Positions 1 to 9,098 of a stretch of 64,000 nucleotides of DNA are shown here, piece by piece. A program made the translations under genes and the position numbers. The number at the start of each line of letters is the position of its first letter. Positions within the stretch are counted from its first letter, which is position 1. Origin of the DNA: Sulfurisphaera tokodaii str. 7 (GTDB lineage: Archaea; Thermoproteota; Thermoprotei_A; Sulfolobales; Sulfolobaceae); assembly GCF_000011205.1 (NCBI RefSeq), contig NC_003106.2, forward strand, positions 1,378,001 through 1,442,000, written 5' to 3'. The notes under the pieces were generated by a model that saw only the letters and a program-made list of their open reading frames with translations, searched no databases and had not been told where the DNA came from.

Positions 1-449
1 ACTAGCTCCTCTAAATCTTCACTTCTAGTGACTTTTTTCCCAATTATTGCATTCTTCAAATCATCTAATATTTTTTCAGTAACCTCATACGAAACATCAG
101 ATTCTAGTAGTTGGTATCTAAGTTCCTCTAATATATCCTGGATATCCTCTTCTTTAATAGTTTTATATTTAATAAAATCAAAAAATGAAAACCTAGATTT
201 TTTTTCTTCTGTGGTAATTATATTTTTTTTCTCTTCTTTTTCTACTATTTGAACTCCTTCTGGAGGATTTGTAATTTCCTGCTTTTGTTGGGTTTGTGTT
301 TCTTCTAATCGAGGAGATTTTGCTTCTTCGATTTGTAAAGTTGGAGCGGTTTGTTTTGTTTCTTCTTTCTTTTCTTCTTCAGGTTTGCTTTCTCCTTTTA
401 TTTTATCTAATAAATTATTAAATGCTTTTTTTAATTTATCAAAACAAAT
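1..449 (-). CDS. ftsY: Signal recognition particle receptor FtsY, N-terminal part (cut by window edge)
   Basis: This is the N-terminal region of the SRP receptor GTPase, which docks ribosome-SRP complexes at the membrane; the GTPase domain lies beyond the window. Visible are a first helix (FDKLKKAF), a long Lys/Glu-rich linker and the beginning of the helical N domain. It directly follows prefoldin alpha, the usual archaeal order. The start is odd: between the in-frame stop upstream and the first 120 or so codons there is no ATG, GTG or TTG in this frame. An ATT at 449-447 overlaps the prefoldin stop behind a GGTGG motif. Removing one T from the run at 441-444 would give TTG-TTT-GAT-AAA (MFDK), the expected start. 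Gene identity is firm, the start is not. Confidence 0.85.
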   Translation of the reverse strand, partial: MCFDKLKKAFNNLLDKIKGESKPEEEKKEETKQTAPTLQIEEAKSPRLEETQTQQKQEITNPPEGVQIVEKEEKKNIITTEEKKSRFSFFDFIKYKTIKEEDIQDILEELRYQLLESDVSYEVTEKILDDLKNAIIGKKVTRSEDLEEL

Positions 450-904
450 TATCCACCTTTATTTTGTTGAGCTTGCAATTGTTGTTGTGCTTGATTAAGT
501 ATGTCAGCTATTTCTTTATAGGCTTCTAAAGATTTAGCTAATTCTTTTTCTACGTTACTTAAAACGTTTGATAATTCACTTTTTTTATCATTTAATACTT
601 TAGTTGCAAAATCTGGGTCTACTTCTGCATAATATTCTAGACCTAAGTGAACTAAAACTTTTGCCTTATCTATACCTTGAACCTTGAATATTACGTTTCC
701 TCTTTTGTCCCCTACCATTAAGAGCTCTTGACTATTTTGTAATTCTTTTAATGCTTGTAATGAGGAGTCTATTGACATTATATTATCTTGTAGTTCAGCA
801 TAAGTTTTCTGTAAATAATCAATATACTTTTTTAATGCATCTGCTTGTGCTAATAAATCCTCTAAAGAGACAACTACTTTTTGCTGATTTTCTTCATTAC
901 TCAT
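449..904 (-). CDS. pfdA: Prefoldin subunit alpha
   Basis: Alpha subunit of the hexameric prefoldin chaperone (two alpha, four beta), which holds unfolded proteins at the tips of coiled-coil tentacles in the cytoplasm. The 151-residue protein shows the family layout: an N-terminal coiled coil (LEDLLAQADALKKYIDYLQ), a central beta-hairpin region around residues 50-90 with KVLVHLG, and a C-terminal coiled coil ending in a Gln-rich tail. The ATG at 904 is preferred to a GTG at 913, because the latter overlaps the upstream L18Ae stop and adds only three residues. It lies between L18Ae and ftsY, the conserved archaeal order. Confidence 0.93.
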   Translation of the reverse strand: MSNEENQQKVVVSLEDLLAQADALKKYIDYLQKTYAELQDNIMSIDSSLQALKELQNSQELLMVGDKRGNVIFKVQGIDKAKVLVHLGLEYYAEVDPDFATKVLNDKKSELSNVLSNVEKELAKSLEAYKEIADILNQAQQQLQAQQNKGG

Positions 905-909
905 AAATA

Positions 910-1170
910 TCACATTATTATTTTATTTAACTTTGCTAAATCTCTTACTGTTTTATCTTTTGCTTCTTCTACTGGTATCTCTTTTATTTCCTCTATCTTT
1001 ATATTATATCTCTTTACTTTGTTCTTGCTTCCTAAATATGAATACAAGTACTCTAATGCTTGTTTTTCATTTAATGCTCTTACATACTTAACTACTTTTT
1101 GTTTCATTGGATAATGTGAAGCATTAAATGTTACTATTGCTCTTATGACGTAAGTTTTTATCTCACTCAT
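910..1170 (-). CDS. rpl18a: 50S ribosomal protein L18Ae (LX)
   Basis: Small archaeal large-subunit protein LX, also called L20e/L18Ae. The 86-residue protein starts [12 protein letters not shown] and has the family's beta-sheet core and a C-terminal [17 protein letters not shown] stretch that would face rRNA. The ATG at 1170 is chosen; a start at 1179 would extend into the aIF6 stop region. It sits immediately after aIF6 and before prefoldin alpha on the minus strand, in the L39e-L31e-aIF6-LX-pfdA series typical of archaea, and is probably translated from one polycistronic message. Confidence 0.93.
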
Positions 1171-1171
1171 C

Positions 1172-1843
1172 TCAATCACTAAAAGCTCTTTGGATTCTTA
1201 AAATCTCTGGTCCTGTTGTTGCTGAACCTACTAGAACTCCATTCCTATTTGCTATTAAACCACTATGGATAAAAGCACTGCCAAAATTAACAGTACCAGT
1301 ATCTATTTTTACTCTAAATAATTTACTTAATTTATCGAGTTCTTCTTCTGTTGTATCTATGTGAACTAAACCAGCTTTATCAGTTATAACTCCTACAGAA
1401 CCTACAGTTATAATATTAGCTATGCTTCCTTTTTCTATATTATCAATCTGTAGACTTTCCTTTATTTTTTTAAATTCGATGCTACTTAACTCTGGATAAA
1501 TTAAAGCCCCATAAGAATTAGTGAGAATTATGTTTCCTAAAGCAGTTGGTCTTATATCTAAAATTTCTACTCTAACATCTCTAGCTATATCTTTTATCTT
1601 CTTTACTTCTTCATCATCAACATTTCTGGGTAATAATATAACATTATTGTTGCCAGCTACAAAAATTCCTATAAGGAAGCTTTTAGCAATAGTTGTCTGT
1701 ATTATTTCTGTTTTGAAAGTTTCTTGGATTTTTTGGATTGTTTCAACATCCAAATTTTTAGGAACTATAGTATATTTATCATTAGTAAAGATATATATCC
1801 CTATGTTATCGGTTCCAAAAATAGTTAACTTATCTATGATCAT
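1172..1843 (-). CDS. eif6: Translation initiation factor aIF6
   Basis: Ribosome anti-association factor that binds the large subunit and blocks premature joining of subunits. The 223-residue product has the five-fold repeated alpha/beta (pentein) architecture, visible as recurring blocks such as [32 protein letters not shown] and [14 protein letters not shown]. Length matches the archaeal family (about 220). Its ATG overlaps the L31e stop by 4 bp (ATGA), indicating translational coupling, and its stop overlaps the beginning of the L18Ae region. The context within ribosomal protein genes is the standard archaeal one. Confidence 0.95.
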
Positions 1844-2106
1844 TCACTCTTTAATGCAAGTCTGACTAAATATGTTTTTTCTCCTATCTTTTTTACTGCT
1901 ACTCTTACTTTTCTTACTATTTTGTCTCTTCCGTTATATGTTATACTCTTAGCTAATAGAGGGTCAATTATTACTTTCTCGGCTCCAAAATGTCTTTGTA
2001 CTATATTTCTTATCATTTTGATTGCTCTTTTGGTTCTTTGATTTCTTCTTCCCATGAAAGCTCTCTTGAAATTGATTACCATTTCGAAATTATCCTTCTC
2101 CTTCAT
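1840..2106 (-). CDS. rpl31e: 50S ribosomal protein L31e
   Basis: Archaeal/eukaryotic-type large-subunit ribosomal protein located near the peptide exit tunnel. The 88-residue basic protein contains the characteristic [20 protein letters not shown] segment followed by [22 protein letters not shown]. It lies three bases after the L39e stop and overlaps aIF6 by 4 bp, so it is part of the same operon. The start at 2106 gives a short N-terminal extension ([13 protein letters not shown]) that reads as the natural first strand of the fold. Confidence 0.94.
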   Translation of the reverse strand: MKEKDNFEMVINFKRAFMGRRNQRTKRAIKMIRNIVQRHFGAEKVIIDPLLAKSITYNGRDKIVRKVRVAVKKIGEKTYLVRLALKSE

Positions 2107-2109
2107 TTT

Positions 2110-2265
2110 TTACACCTTTAAATCATTTCTTCTCCAATCTCTTCTGTGGAAGTTATATCTAAACTTTCCATTTGTTTTTATTATAACCCATGCTGGTACT
2201 GGTGAATTACTTTTTAATGCTCTAGCCAATCTTAATTTTCTCCCCAAAGGTTTATTTTTACTCAT
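2110..2265 (-). CDS. rpl39e: 50S ribosomal protein L39e
   Basis: A 51-residue, strongly basic protein of the exit-tunnel wall. The translation begins [18 protein letters not shown], continues [16 protein letters not shown] and ends [11 protein letters not shown], the full L39e signature. Its ATG overlaps the stop of the PDCD5-like gene by 4 bp (ATGA) and its stop lies 3 bp before L31e. Conserved size, sequence and position make this secure although the gene is very short. Confidence 0.95.
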   Translation of the reverse strand: MSKNKPLGRKLRLARALKSNSPVPAWVIIKTNGKFRYNFHRRDWRRNDLKV

Positions 2266-2609
2266 TTCCAACCCCTTTCCCTAATTGTAATCTTATAATC
2301 TTTTCTAGTTTGATTAGTTAATTGTGCTAATATTTCTTTCAATTCTTCATCAGTTATTGGCGCTTGTATTCTTCCAGATTGTGCTAAAGCTATCAGTTGA
2401 TTTTCTATGGCTTCAGCTAACTCTGGTTTAACTAATTTAACATTAGCTAATCTTTGTCTGGCTTCTGGTGTTAGGATGACTCTTAGAATAGCATCTTTTT
2501 TTGCCTCTAACTCAGCTTTTCTTTGTTGCTCTTCCAATGCTTTTCTTTGTTGTTCGAGAGCCTTTCTTCTTAATAATTCATCTAATTCTGCGTCATATTC
2601 GTCACTCAT
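2262..2609 (-). CDS. PDCD5-family DNA-binding protein
   Basis: Small helical protein of the PDCD5/TFAR19 family, annotated in archaea as a DNA-binding protein; its cellular role is not settled. The roughly 115-residue product has a long charged N-terminal helix ([20 protein letters not shown]) and then the three-helix core with [26 protein letters not shown]. The start ATG at 2609 is preferred to upstream ATG codons because a GGTGAT Shine-Dalgarno-like sequence sits just before it. It lies between S19e and L39e, the usual archaeal neighbourhood. Confidence 0.93.
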   Translation of the reverse strand: MSDEYDAELDELLRRKALEQQRKALEEQQRKAELEAKKDAILRVILTPEARQRLANVKLVKPELAEAIENQLIALAQSGRIQAPITDEELKEILAQLTNQTRKDYKITIRERGWK

Positions 2610-2619
2610 TTTCATCACC

Positions 2620-3081
2620 TTATTCTAAGTATTTTTTCAATTCTGGTTTTTTCTCAGCCAACTCTTTAAACATTTCGTATGATAATTTATCTAAAAGTGA
2701 TCTTCCTTTAGGTGATAAAACTCTACCTTTTTTCGTTCTTATAACTAATCCAGCTTTTTCTAATTGGCGTAAAATTAATCTGTTAGCATGACCAGGTGCC
2801 TTAACTGTTCTCGGTGGTTTAGCTCCTCTTCTCTTTAGTCCACTATATAATCTTCTTGTAGTTCCAACTCCTAAGGGTGAGATGAAATATAATTTTCGTA
2901 ATAAAGAAGCAGCCCTTACATACCACCAGATTTCTGGATTATCTGGAACTCTTTCATTAAAGCTAGAGGTTTTAGCAAAGTAGGACCATTCAGCCGGTTG
3001 TAGTTCTTTTACATTTTCTCTTAGATACTGTGCTAATCTAGGTATGAAAACATCTGCTGGCACCATTTTAGGTGTTATCAT
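2620..3081 (-). CDS. rps19e: 30S ribosomal protein S19e
   Basis: Archaeal/eukaryotic small-subunit protein S19e, needed for maturation of the small-subunit head. The 153-residue basic protein carries the conserved [19 protein letters not shown] and [12 protein letters not shown] segments and the [10 protein letters not shown] / [18 protein letters not shown] winged-helix-like part. It is the first gene of the minus-strand ribosomal operon. The 70-bp gap to the divergent gene at 3152 holds AT-rich TATA-like stretches for both directions, for example TTTAAA near 3113-3122. Confidence 0.95.
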   Translation of the reverse strand: MITPKMVPADVFIPRLAQYLRENVKELQPAEWSYFAKTSSFNERVPDNPEIWWYVRAASLLRKLYFISPLGVGTTRRLYSGLKRRGAKPPRTVKAPGHANRLILRQLEKAGLVIRTKKGRVLSPKGRSLLDKLSYEMFKELAEKKPELKKYLE

Positions 3082-3151
3082 AAATTTTCCAGTATATGAT
3101 CGTCTACTGAAGGTTTAAAATTTAACTTGTCTTTTTAATTAACGAGTTGAT

Positions 3152-4321
3152 ATGAAATTTTATATTGCATCTGAAGAGGATATACTTTCTGGAAAAATAA
3201 CGGATATTTATTTTGAAAGAGCGGAACAAACTTTGAAGCACTTGGGAATTTCAAATGTAAAAGTAAGAATGGAAATTCATTCTTATGGTTTACCAGAAGG
3301 ATATAAATGGGCTGTATTTGCAGGCCTCGAGGAGGTGCTTAGGCTTTTTGAAGGAAAACCAGTTGATATTTATGCTATGCCAGAAGGTACTTTATTTAAG
3401 GAAATAGAACCAGTAATGATAATAGAAGGAAATTACTTAGATTTTGGGGTGTTCGAGACTGCATTTCTAGGAATGCTTAGGCATTCCTCTAGTATAGCTA
3501 CGAAAGCAGCTAGAATAAAAAGTTTAGCTATGGATAAGACTGTGTTATTTTTTGGATTAAGAGCTTTACATCCAGCAATAGCTCCTATGGCGGATAGGTC
3601 AGCTTATATAGGCGGTTGTGATGGGATCTCAGGAGCTTTTGATAGAGAATATTTTAATATAGAACCTTCTGGAACAATGCCTCATGCATTAATGTTAGTT
3701 GTGGGTGATAATGTAAAAGCGTGGAAGGCATTTGATGAGGCTATGCCTCCAAGCGTTCCAAGGATAATATTGTCTGATACATTTGAGGATGAAAGAACTG
3801 AAGCACTAAAGGCAGCCGAATTACTGAAGGATAGAATTTATGGTGTAAGGTTAGATACCCCATCTAGTAGAAGGGGTAATTTTAGGAAAATTATCCAAGA
3901 GGTAAGATGGACATTAAATATACATGGTTATAATAACGTTAAGATTATTGTAAGTGGAGGTATAGATGAAGATGATGTAGTAAATTTAAGAGATGTTGTA
4001 GATGGTTTTGGTGTAGGAACTAGTATAGCATTTCCTCCAAGTGTAGATTTTAGTGCTGATATTGTTGAAAAATACGTTGATGGTAAGTGGATTCCATTCA
4101 CTAAAAGAGGAAAATGGCCTGGAGCTAAACAAGTTTATAGATGTGGGCCTACACCTGATCATGACGTTATAACACTTCTTGATGGGAAGCCTCCTTCTTC
4201 TGATTGTCGTCCTTTATTAGTGAAATATATGGAAAATGGAAAATTAATAAGAAGTTTGCCTTCTATAAAAGAAATAAGGGAGTATGTGTTACAACAATTA
4301 AAGAAAATTACTCAACAATAA
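3152..4321 (+). CDS. pncB: Nicotinate phosphoribosyltransferase
   Basis: Converts nicotinate and PRPP to nicotinate mononucleotide in NAD salvage. The 389-residue protein has the archaeal type layout: a substrate-binding N-terminal part ([19 protein letters not shown]), a His-containing loop ([21 protein letters not shown]), the TIM-barrel segment [16 protein letters not shown], then [16 protein letters not shown] and the phosphate-binding [14 protein letters not shown]. It is transcribed divergently from the ribosomal operon and its end overlaps the convergent PhoU-like gene by 14 bp. Length and motifs are normal for the family. Confidence 0.92.
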   Translation: MKFYIASEEDILSGKITDIYFERAEQTLKHLGISNVKVRMEIHSYGLPEGYKWAVFAGLEEVLRLFEGKPVDIYAMPEGTLFKEIEPVMIIEGNYLDFGVFETAFLGMLRHSSSIATKAARIKSLAMDKTVLFFGLRALHPAIAPMADRSAYIGGCDGISGAFDREYFNIEPSGTMPHALMLVVGDNVKAWKAFDEAMPPSVPRIILSDTFEDERTEALKAAELLKDRIYGVRLDTPSSRRGNFRKIIQEVRWTLNIHGYNNVKIIVSGGIDEDDVVNLRDVVDGFGVGTSIAFPPSVDFSADIVEKYVDGKWIPFTKRGKWPGAKQVYRCGPTPDHDVITLLDGKPPSSDCRPLLVKYMENGKLIRSLPSIKEIREYVLQQLKKITQQ

Positions 4322-5345
4322 TTTCTTTTGTATTTTCTAAACTTCTATTGAATGCTATCTCAACTATTGGTTCCATTCTTCTTATGGCATTGTACAGTCT
4401 TAGGTTTACACTTCTTATTACTATAATTAATCTATAATTATCCATGGAATCAGTTTTAGTGGCTTCCGCTATTAATATTCTTCTTAATGTTCTTAATTCT
4501 TCCATAGCCTCATTTATTAATTTAATATCTTCTTTATTAAGAACTTTTATAGCATGATCTATTATTACCGTAGATTGTTCTATCAAATCATTAAATTGGT
4601 TCCAGTATTTCTTTATTTCATCTAAATCTTGTGGAGGCAATGCAAGTAGATCGTTTGCTGCTTCGCTTATCTCATCAGCAGCTTCTTCAATGGCTTTTAT
4701 TAATATCCTATTTCCAATTAACTGGATTCTTTTTACACCTATCATATATGCTAAGCTTCTATTTGATTGTGAAAGTATAAGTTGTCTTAATGCTAAGTAA
4801 TATAAACGGTCTATTTCCCTTTCTAATTCTATTGTTTCTTGCAAGAAGGTTCTACTACCTTCTTTTATACCTAGACTTAGATAATGAAGCATTTGTTTTA
4901 GGTTGTTTATAAGCCTATTAAGTAAGCTGTTCATAGTGTATTTAGTAGGGTCTAAGAAAGATTGTATTTGTATATAATCAACGTTTTGGACAGTAATTTC
5001 AAAACCAATTAAACTCCTTACTGATTCCTTAATTTTTCTTAGTAAATCTTCACTAAATAATTTTTCTTTACTCTCTATTTCTATCCTATCAAATCCTAGA
5101 ATATAAAGCCCATATATGATTCTAGTGATTATTTCTGGTATTACAAGATTAGAGATGACTACTTTTATTTCTCTAGGAGAGCCTTGAATTTTCATATTTG
5201 GCGGATAGATTTTTAGGCTTCCATCCTCATCAACTTCTAAATATACGCTCTCCCCAGCATTTAATCCTACTTCTTTTACCCATTCAGCTGGTAGGGAAAC
5301 CATTAATGTTGATTTCCCAAATTTTTGAACCCTACGTACTTCCAT
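4308..5345 (-). CDS. PhoU-domain protein with N-terminal AbrB-like DNA-binding domain
   Basis: Probable phosphate-linked regulator. Residues about 1-50 form a SpoVT/AbrB swapped-hairpin domain ([36 protein letters not shown]), and the remainder is helical with two PhoU-type three-helix units, for example [21 protein letters not shown] and the [20 protein letters not shown] metal-binding-like stretch. This AbrB-PhoU fusion is common in archaea, whereas bacterial PhoU lacks the DNA-binding part. The ATG at 5345 ([10 protein letters not shown]) fits the domain start better than 5354. No phosphate transporter genes are adjacent, so the target is unknown. Confidence 0.88.
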   Translation of the reverse strand: MEVRRVQKFGKSTLMVSLPAEWVKEVGLNAGESVYLEVDEDGSLKIYPPNMKIQGSPREIKVVISNLVIPEIITRIIYGLYILGFDRIEIESKEKLFSEDLLRKIKESVRSLIGFEITVQNVDYIQIQSFLDPTKYTMNSLLNRLINNLKQMLHYLSLGIKEGSRTFLQETIELEREIDRLYYLALRQLILSQSNRSLAYMIGVKRIQLIGNRILIKAIEEAADEISEAANDLLALPPQDLDEIKKYWNQFNDLIEQSTVIIDHAIKVLNKEDIKLINEAMEELRTLRRILIAEATKTDSMDNYRLIIVIRSVNLRLYNAIRRMEPIVEIAFNRSLENTKEIIVE

Positions 5346-5407
5346 TTTTATCACTATACTATGTGTTATATATATTTCAAAGTTTATAAAAGTAGTTTAA
5401 ATAGGTA

Positions 5408-6412
5408 TCAGACAGTTTTAATCTCGGGTATTTTGCCATAACCATTAATAAATATATATCCTGAACCAGTAGATGGAATAATTCTTATACCATAAGGTCT
5501 TCTTTTATTAAATTGAATTGCAATACTATCAAGAAATATCTTATAATATAGATCCTTATCCCTGGTTATTGCTACCATGTCCAATCCTGCAACACAAGCA
5601 AATGTGAGTTGTTGTAAATGAGGTAATCTTAGACTTTCCTCTTCAACTCTTTTCATTAATGTTATATCTTCGGCAACTGGTAGCATAACTTCAGAGAAGC
5701 CTATAGGTTTTATTTTATTTTGCCATGCTAAATTGAATAATTCCTTGTTAATACCAAAAACTGCAAAAGTATTACCAGGCGAAAATAGTTTTCCACTTTT
5801 ATTTTCTATTATATCAGCAACACTCTCAGTCATCCACGGGGAAAGTGAAATATCAACGCCTAAATACCTAACTTTAAAGTCTTTAGCATATTTTGCCCCA
5901 ATTTCGTTTGCATTAATCAAGCTTATGTTTCCTTTACCTTGTAGATAATCATTAGCAAATAATACAGATATGCCAATAGAGTCAGTTATTGTATTTGCGG
6001 ATCCTACTGGAAAATATGGAGTTAAAAGGAAATCATCATAGATTAGGACAGCTACTCTAGTTGAAATCTCAGGATCTAAGGAGTATATAAAATCTGATAC
6101 ATCTTTGGTCTCTTCTGGTCTTTTAAGTAAAACTGAAGCGTAAATCTTATCATTTGTATGTAATATCCCTGCTAATTCCTTTATCCTATTATCATTAGAT
6201 TTTAAATGAAATAGTGAGAAAATTATTTCCTTAGAGTCTATAGGAATGAGATCTGCTATTTTATCTAAAGACAAGTCTCTGGGTGTTGGTGGTAAAGCAA
6301 TTCTTTTTGTCCATATTTTCTCGTCTTTTATTTCCTCTAGTTTTTGAATATAATCATTTATTTTATTTTTGTCAAAATTCGTAACGAATATTGTTAATGC
6401 CCTTATTTTCAT
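5408..6412 (-). CDS. DUF711 (UPF0210) family protein
   Basis: Conserved protein of unknown function; the family fold is related to anaerobic ribonucleotide reductase/pyruvate formate-lyase-like barrels, but no activity is established. The 334-residue product starts MKIRALTIFVTNF and contains RIALPPTPRDLSLDKIADL, the small-residue-rich FPVGSANTITDSIGISVLFANDYL and LGVDISLSPWMTESVADIIE, which are recognisable DUF711 blocks. ATG 6412 is chosen because the upstream seven codons lie in the promoter region. It is divergent from the DsrE-like gene with about 56 bp between starts. Confidence 0.85.
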   Translation of the reverse strand: MKIRALTIFVTNFDKNKINDYIQKLEEIKDEKIWTKRIALPPTPRDLSLDKIADLIPIDSKEIIFSLFHLKSNDNRIKELAGILHTNDKIYASVLLKRPEETKDVSDFIYSLDPEISTRVAVLIYDDFLLTPYFPVGSANTITDSIGISVLFANDYLQGKGNISLINANEIGAKYAKDFKVRYLGVDISLSPWMTESVADIIENKSGKLFSPGNTFAVFGINKELFNLAWQNKIKPIGFSEVMLPVAEDITLMKRVEEESLRLPHLQQLTFACVAGLDMVAITRDKDLYYKIFLDSIAIQFNKRRPYGIRIIPSTGSGYIFINGYGKIPEIKTV

Positions 6413-6468
6413 GTATTCGAATATAGCTGGCAAATATTTTATTTTTACTTTTCTTATTCTTATTAAGT

Positions 6469-6864
6469 ATGCAGAAACTTATTGTTCTTGTATCGAATAA
6501 TAGCCTTGATGCGATGTATCATGCTCTTACTTTAGCATTATCAGCTAAAGCTTTGGGTTGGGGTGTTAAAGTATTTGTAACTTCTCAAGCTGTGGCTTTA
6601 TTTATTAAAGGTTCAAAGAGAAAATTTTCTATGCCATTTCTTGCAAGATTATTCTTAAATTTACAAATGAAGAGACTAAAGATAACTGATGCTGATAAAA
6701 TGTTAGAAGAGGCACTAAAAGAAGGTGTAGAATTCTACGTCGATGAGGTAGGTTTGAAAATAATAGGTGCAAGTAAAGAAGATTTGATTGATGGTGTGAA
6801 ATTATCTGGTAGTATAACTTTTTTAACAGAGGCAAAAGAAGCTGATGTGGTGGTCTCTTTATGA
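6469..6864 (+). CDS. DsrE/DsrF-like family protein
   Basis: Small alpha/beta protein of the DsrE superfamily, whose members handle sulfane sulfur together with TusA-type carriers. The 131-residue sequence shows the strand-helix start [20 protein letters not shown], then [15 protein letters not shown] and the late strand [10 protein letters not shown]. It contains no cysteine, so it cannot itself carry a persulfide as DsrE does. The 3' end overlaps the TusA-like gene by 4 bp (ATGA), pointing to a functional pair. Whether it is a structural partner or a binding protein is inference. Confidence 0.83.
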   Translation: MQKLIVLVSNNSLDAMYHALTLALSAKALGWGVKVFVTSQAVALFIKGSKRKFSMPFLARLFLNLQMKRLKITDADKMLEEALKEGVEFYVDEVGLKIIGASKEDLIDGVKLSGSITFLTEAKEADVVVSL

Positions 6865-7076
6865 TAATTGATTCTGATGACGTGTGTCCAGTAGTTCTGG
6901 TTCAAACATTAAGGGCTTTTAGAGACGCTAAAGAAGGCGAGGAAATAGTGGTTAAAACAAAGTGGGAGGCTGCTGTGCAAGAACTAAAAAAATGGTGTGA
7001 TGAGACTGGTAATACATACATTGGTTGGGAGAAAGAAGGGAATAAATATGTTATTAAAATGAAGAAAGGAAAATAA
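6861..7076 (+). CDS. TusA-like sulfur carrier protein
   Basis: A 71-residue TusA/SirA-family protein. TusA proteins carry sulfur as a persulfide on a cysteine in a CPxP motif; here the motif is Cys9-Pro10 in [17 protein letters not shown], with the second proline replaced by Val. The rest follows the family: [21 protein letters not shown], then a final strand. A second cysteine is at residue 46. It is translationally coupled to the DsrE-like gene and lies just before a cysteine synthase-like gene, so sulfur transfer in biosynthesis is a reasonable but unproven role. Confidence 0.85.
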   Translation: MIIDSDDVCPVVLVQTLRAFRDAKEGEEIVVKTKWEAAVQELKKWCDETGNTYIGWEKEGNKYVIKMKKGK

Positions 7077-7122
7077 TACTTTTAAGTTATTAGTTACTAA
7101 AAGTAGTTAGGCGGTCAATATT

Positions 7123-8025
7123 GTGTCATCAAAAGAGGTACATGTTTTCGAAAATGCCATAGATTTAATGCAAGGGATGTGGCCTACTCCATTATTAAAG
7201 TTAAATATAGGTAATGATGTATGGGCTAAATTAGAGTTCTATAACCCTTTCAGTCATAGTATTAAGGATAGAACTGCTCTATTCTTATTTAAAGAAGCAA
7301 TCAAGCAAAACGCTAAATCAATAGTTGAGGCAACTTCTGGCAATACTGGAATAGCTCTTTCTGCACTCTCTTCTATATTTAAAATAAATTTTACAGTGTT
7401 TATACCATCTACTGCTCCTTCATCATTCAAAGTCTTAATGAAAATTTTAGGCGCAAACGTCATTTCAGCAGGAAATTCTACAACTGAGCTCTTACCTTTA
7501 GTGAAGAAACTAAGTGAATTTAATGGGTATACTCATCTGGATCAGTTTCATAATGAGATTAATGTTTTAGCTCATTATGAAACTACAGCTAAAGAAATTG
7601 ATGAGCAAACTAAAGTTTCTGGTATTAAAGTTAAAAGGATAATAGCTACTATGGGAACTGCTGGACATATTGTAGGTATAGCTAAGTATTTTAAAGAGAA
7701 ATATGGTGATGACGTAGAAATTATAGGTGTTGAACCTGCGCAAGGAGAGCGTATACCTGGAATAAAAAGAGTTACAGATGATAAGGATAATAAGTTTCTT
7801 AAAATTGCTAAGATTGATAGGATAATAGAGATTAAGTTTAAGGAGGCTGTAGAGGGAGTAATAGATGTTGCTAGAAATGATGGTATTTTAATAGGTTTAA
7901 GCTCTGGTGCCACTGTTTCTGCATACAAAAAAGTGATAAGAGAAAGTAAGGATGAAGGTGCTACTATTTTAATATTCCCAGATGACGCATTTAAGTACGT
8001 TAATGAGTTAGAGGAGTATGTATAA
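7123..8025 (+). CDS. Cysteine synthase / cystathionine beta-synthase family PLP enzyme
   Basis: PLP-dependent beta-replacement enzyme, probably making cysteine from an activated serine and sulfide. The 300-residue protein has the fold type II signature: Lys48 in [12 protein letters not shown] binds PLP, residues 71-76 TSGNTG bind the substrate carboxylate, MGTAGHIVG supplies the phosphate-binding glycine loop, and [10 protein letters not shown] lies near the end. There is no C-terminal CBS domain. The start is a GTG at 7123. It follows the TusA-like sulfur carrier by 46 bp. The acyl or phospho donor cannot be read from sequence alone. Confidence 0.87.
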   Translation: MSSKEVHVFENAIDLMQGMWPTPLLKLNIGNDVWAKLEFYNPFSHSIKDRTALFLFKEAIKQNAKSIVEATSGNTGIALSALSSIFKINFTVFIPSTAPSSFKVLMKILGANVISAGNSTTELLPLVKKLSEFNGYTHLDQFHNEINVLAHYETTAKEIDEQTKVSGIKVKRIIATMGTAGHIVGIAKYFKEKYGDDVEIIGVEPAQGERIPGIKRVTDDKDNKFLKIAKIDRIIEIKFKEAVEGVIDVARNDGILIGLSSGATVSAYKKVIRESKDEGATILIFPDDAFKYVNELEEYV

Positions 8026-8063
8026 TTAATTTTTTAAAGGTTTATTAAAGTAAGATATATTTC

Positions 8064-8222
8064 GTGGCTACAGAGGTAATAGTTATTTTTAATAAGAATG
8101 GAGATATATTGGATTTTTCTCCAAGAGATATAGATTTAAATAAATTATTGGAAATAAAAGATAAGGAAGTGTATGATGATGGTGAATTAATAAGAGTTAG
8201 AGGTAAAATAGATAATAAATGA
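8064..8222 (+). CDS. Small conserved-type protein of unknown function (52 aa)
   Basis: A 52-residue frame starting at GTG 8064 (MATEVIVIFNKNGDILDF) and ending KIDNK, with its stop overlapping the kinase ATG as ATGA. A TATA-like TTTTTTAAAG lies around 8031-8040, about 25-30 nt before the start, so the message is probably leaderless. The sequence is acidic and reads as two beta-strands and a helix, with no known domain. Coupling to the kinase and a promoter at the right distance support a real gene. The function is unknown. Confidence 0.72.
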   Translation: MATEVIVIFNKNGDILDFSPRDIDLNKLLEIKDKEVYDDGELIRVRGKIDNK

Positions 8223-8887
8223 AGTTAGAAGATTTCTTCAAAGGTTTTTACATTCAAACTAGGCTTATAGACGTTGACAATAGGAAAATTGTTGTTAAAT
8301 GTTATAGCTCATCTTCATCTTTTAAATGGTATTTGATATCACCAGCATTTAGAGGGTTTCCATATACATCAAATCCTCTAGAAAGGATGAATAGAGAAAT
8401 TAATTTTTTTACTTACAATTGGGGTGATGAGTTAAAAGTACCTAAAGTTATAGATTTTGATGAAGAAACTATCTGTATGTATAGAGAATTTATAGATGGA
8501 GAAGAGATCAGTGACCTTGAACAATTTGAAGAATTAGGAAGAGCTATCAATTTAATACATAAGAGAAATTTTGCCCTTGGTGATACTAAGCTAGAAAACT
8601 TCTTATATAATAAAAAAGTCTATGTGATAGATGCAGAACAAGCTATTCAAACTAGTAATACTTCTTACTTTTCTTGGGATTTATTAGTTCTAGCTTTCTC
8701 CATGTCATATAAGTTCCTAAAGGATCCTCAACTTTTTTATTTAAATTACATTAAGATACTTGAAGGTTATTCTCCAAATAAAGAAATAGTTAAGGAGTTA
8801 TTAAACTTTAATAACTTACCATTACTTAGTCTTATACCATTTACTCATTATAACTATTTTAAAAAAGCTGTTGAGAAATTTTTATAA
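8219..8887 (+). CDS. Atypical Bud32/RIO-like protein kinase
   Basis: A 222-residue kinase-fold protein. Visible elements are the beta-3 lysine (Lys27 in KIVVKCY), a helix C glutamate (Glu60), hinge region MYREFIDGEE, catalytic loop with Asp122 and Asn127 (ALGDTKLENF) and a metal-binding Asp138 in VIDAEQA, which replaces the DFG motif. There is no activation segment, as in Bud32 and lipopolysaccharide-kinase-like enzymes. It resembles the predicted Ser/Thr kinases of Sulfolobales, but the substrate is unknown. It is coupled to the 52-aa gene upstream, and its end overlaps the convergent zinc-ribbon gene by 29 bp. Confidence 0.82.
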   Translation: MKLEDFFKGFYIQTRLIDVDNRKIVVKCYSSSSSFKWYLISPAFRGFPYTSNPLERMNREINFFTYNWGDELKVPKVIDFDEETICMYREFIDGEEISDLEQFEELGRAINLIHKRNFALGDTKLENFLYNKKVYVIDAEQAIQTSNTSYFSWDLLVLAFSMSYKFLKDPQLFYLNYIKILEGYSPNKEIVKELLNFNNLPLLSLIPFTHYNYFKKAVEKFL

Positions 8888-9059
8888 TGATAGAATCGTT
8901 TTCCTTCTTTATATTTATTATTTCGTCATTAACTCTAGTACCGCAAGCTGGGCATCTATAAAAATATCTAACTATCTTATTCCCATCGCTACTGTTTTCG
9001 GCTTCAGCTATAAAATCCATCTTAATGTTACATTTAGGGCATAATAATTCGTTTTTCAT
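8859..9059 (-). CDS. Small zinc-ribbon protein
   Basis: A roughly 66-residue protein with two CPxC knuckles: CPKC near the N terminus and CPAC about 30 residues later ([16 protein letters not shown]), a classic zinc ribbon. The rest is two or three strands. ATG 9059 ([10 protein letters not shown]) is chosen over the upstream 9065. It is divergent from moaA, with 39 bp between start codons, and overlaps the kinase 3' end. Such proteins often bind nucleic acid or other proteins; nothing here fixes the partner. Confidence 0.78.
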   Translation of the reverse strand: MKNELLCPKCNIKMDFIAEAENSSDGNKIVRYFYRCPACGTRVNDEIINIKKENDSIIIKISQQLF

Positions 9060-9098
9060 ATTCAAGATTTAATACTTACCAAAACGATAATAAGTGTA

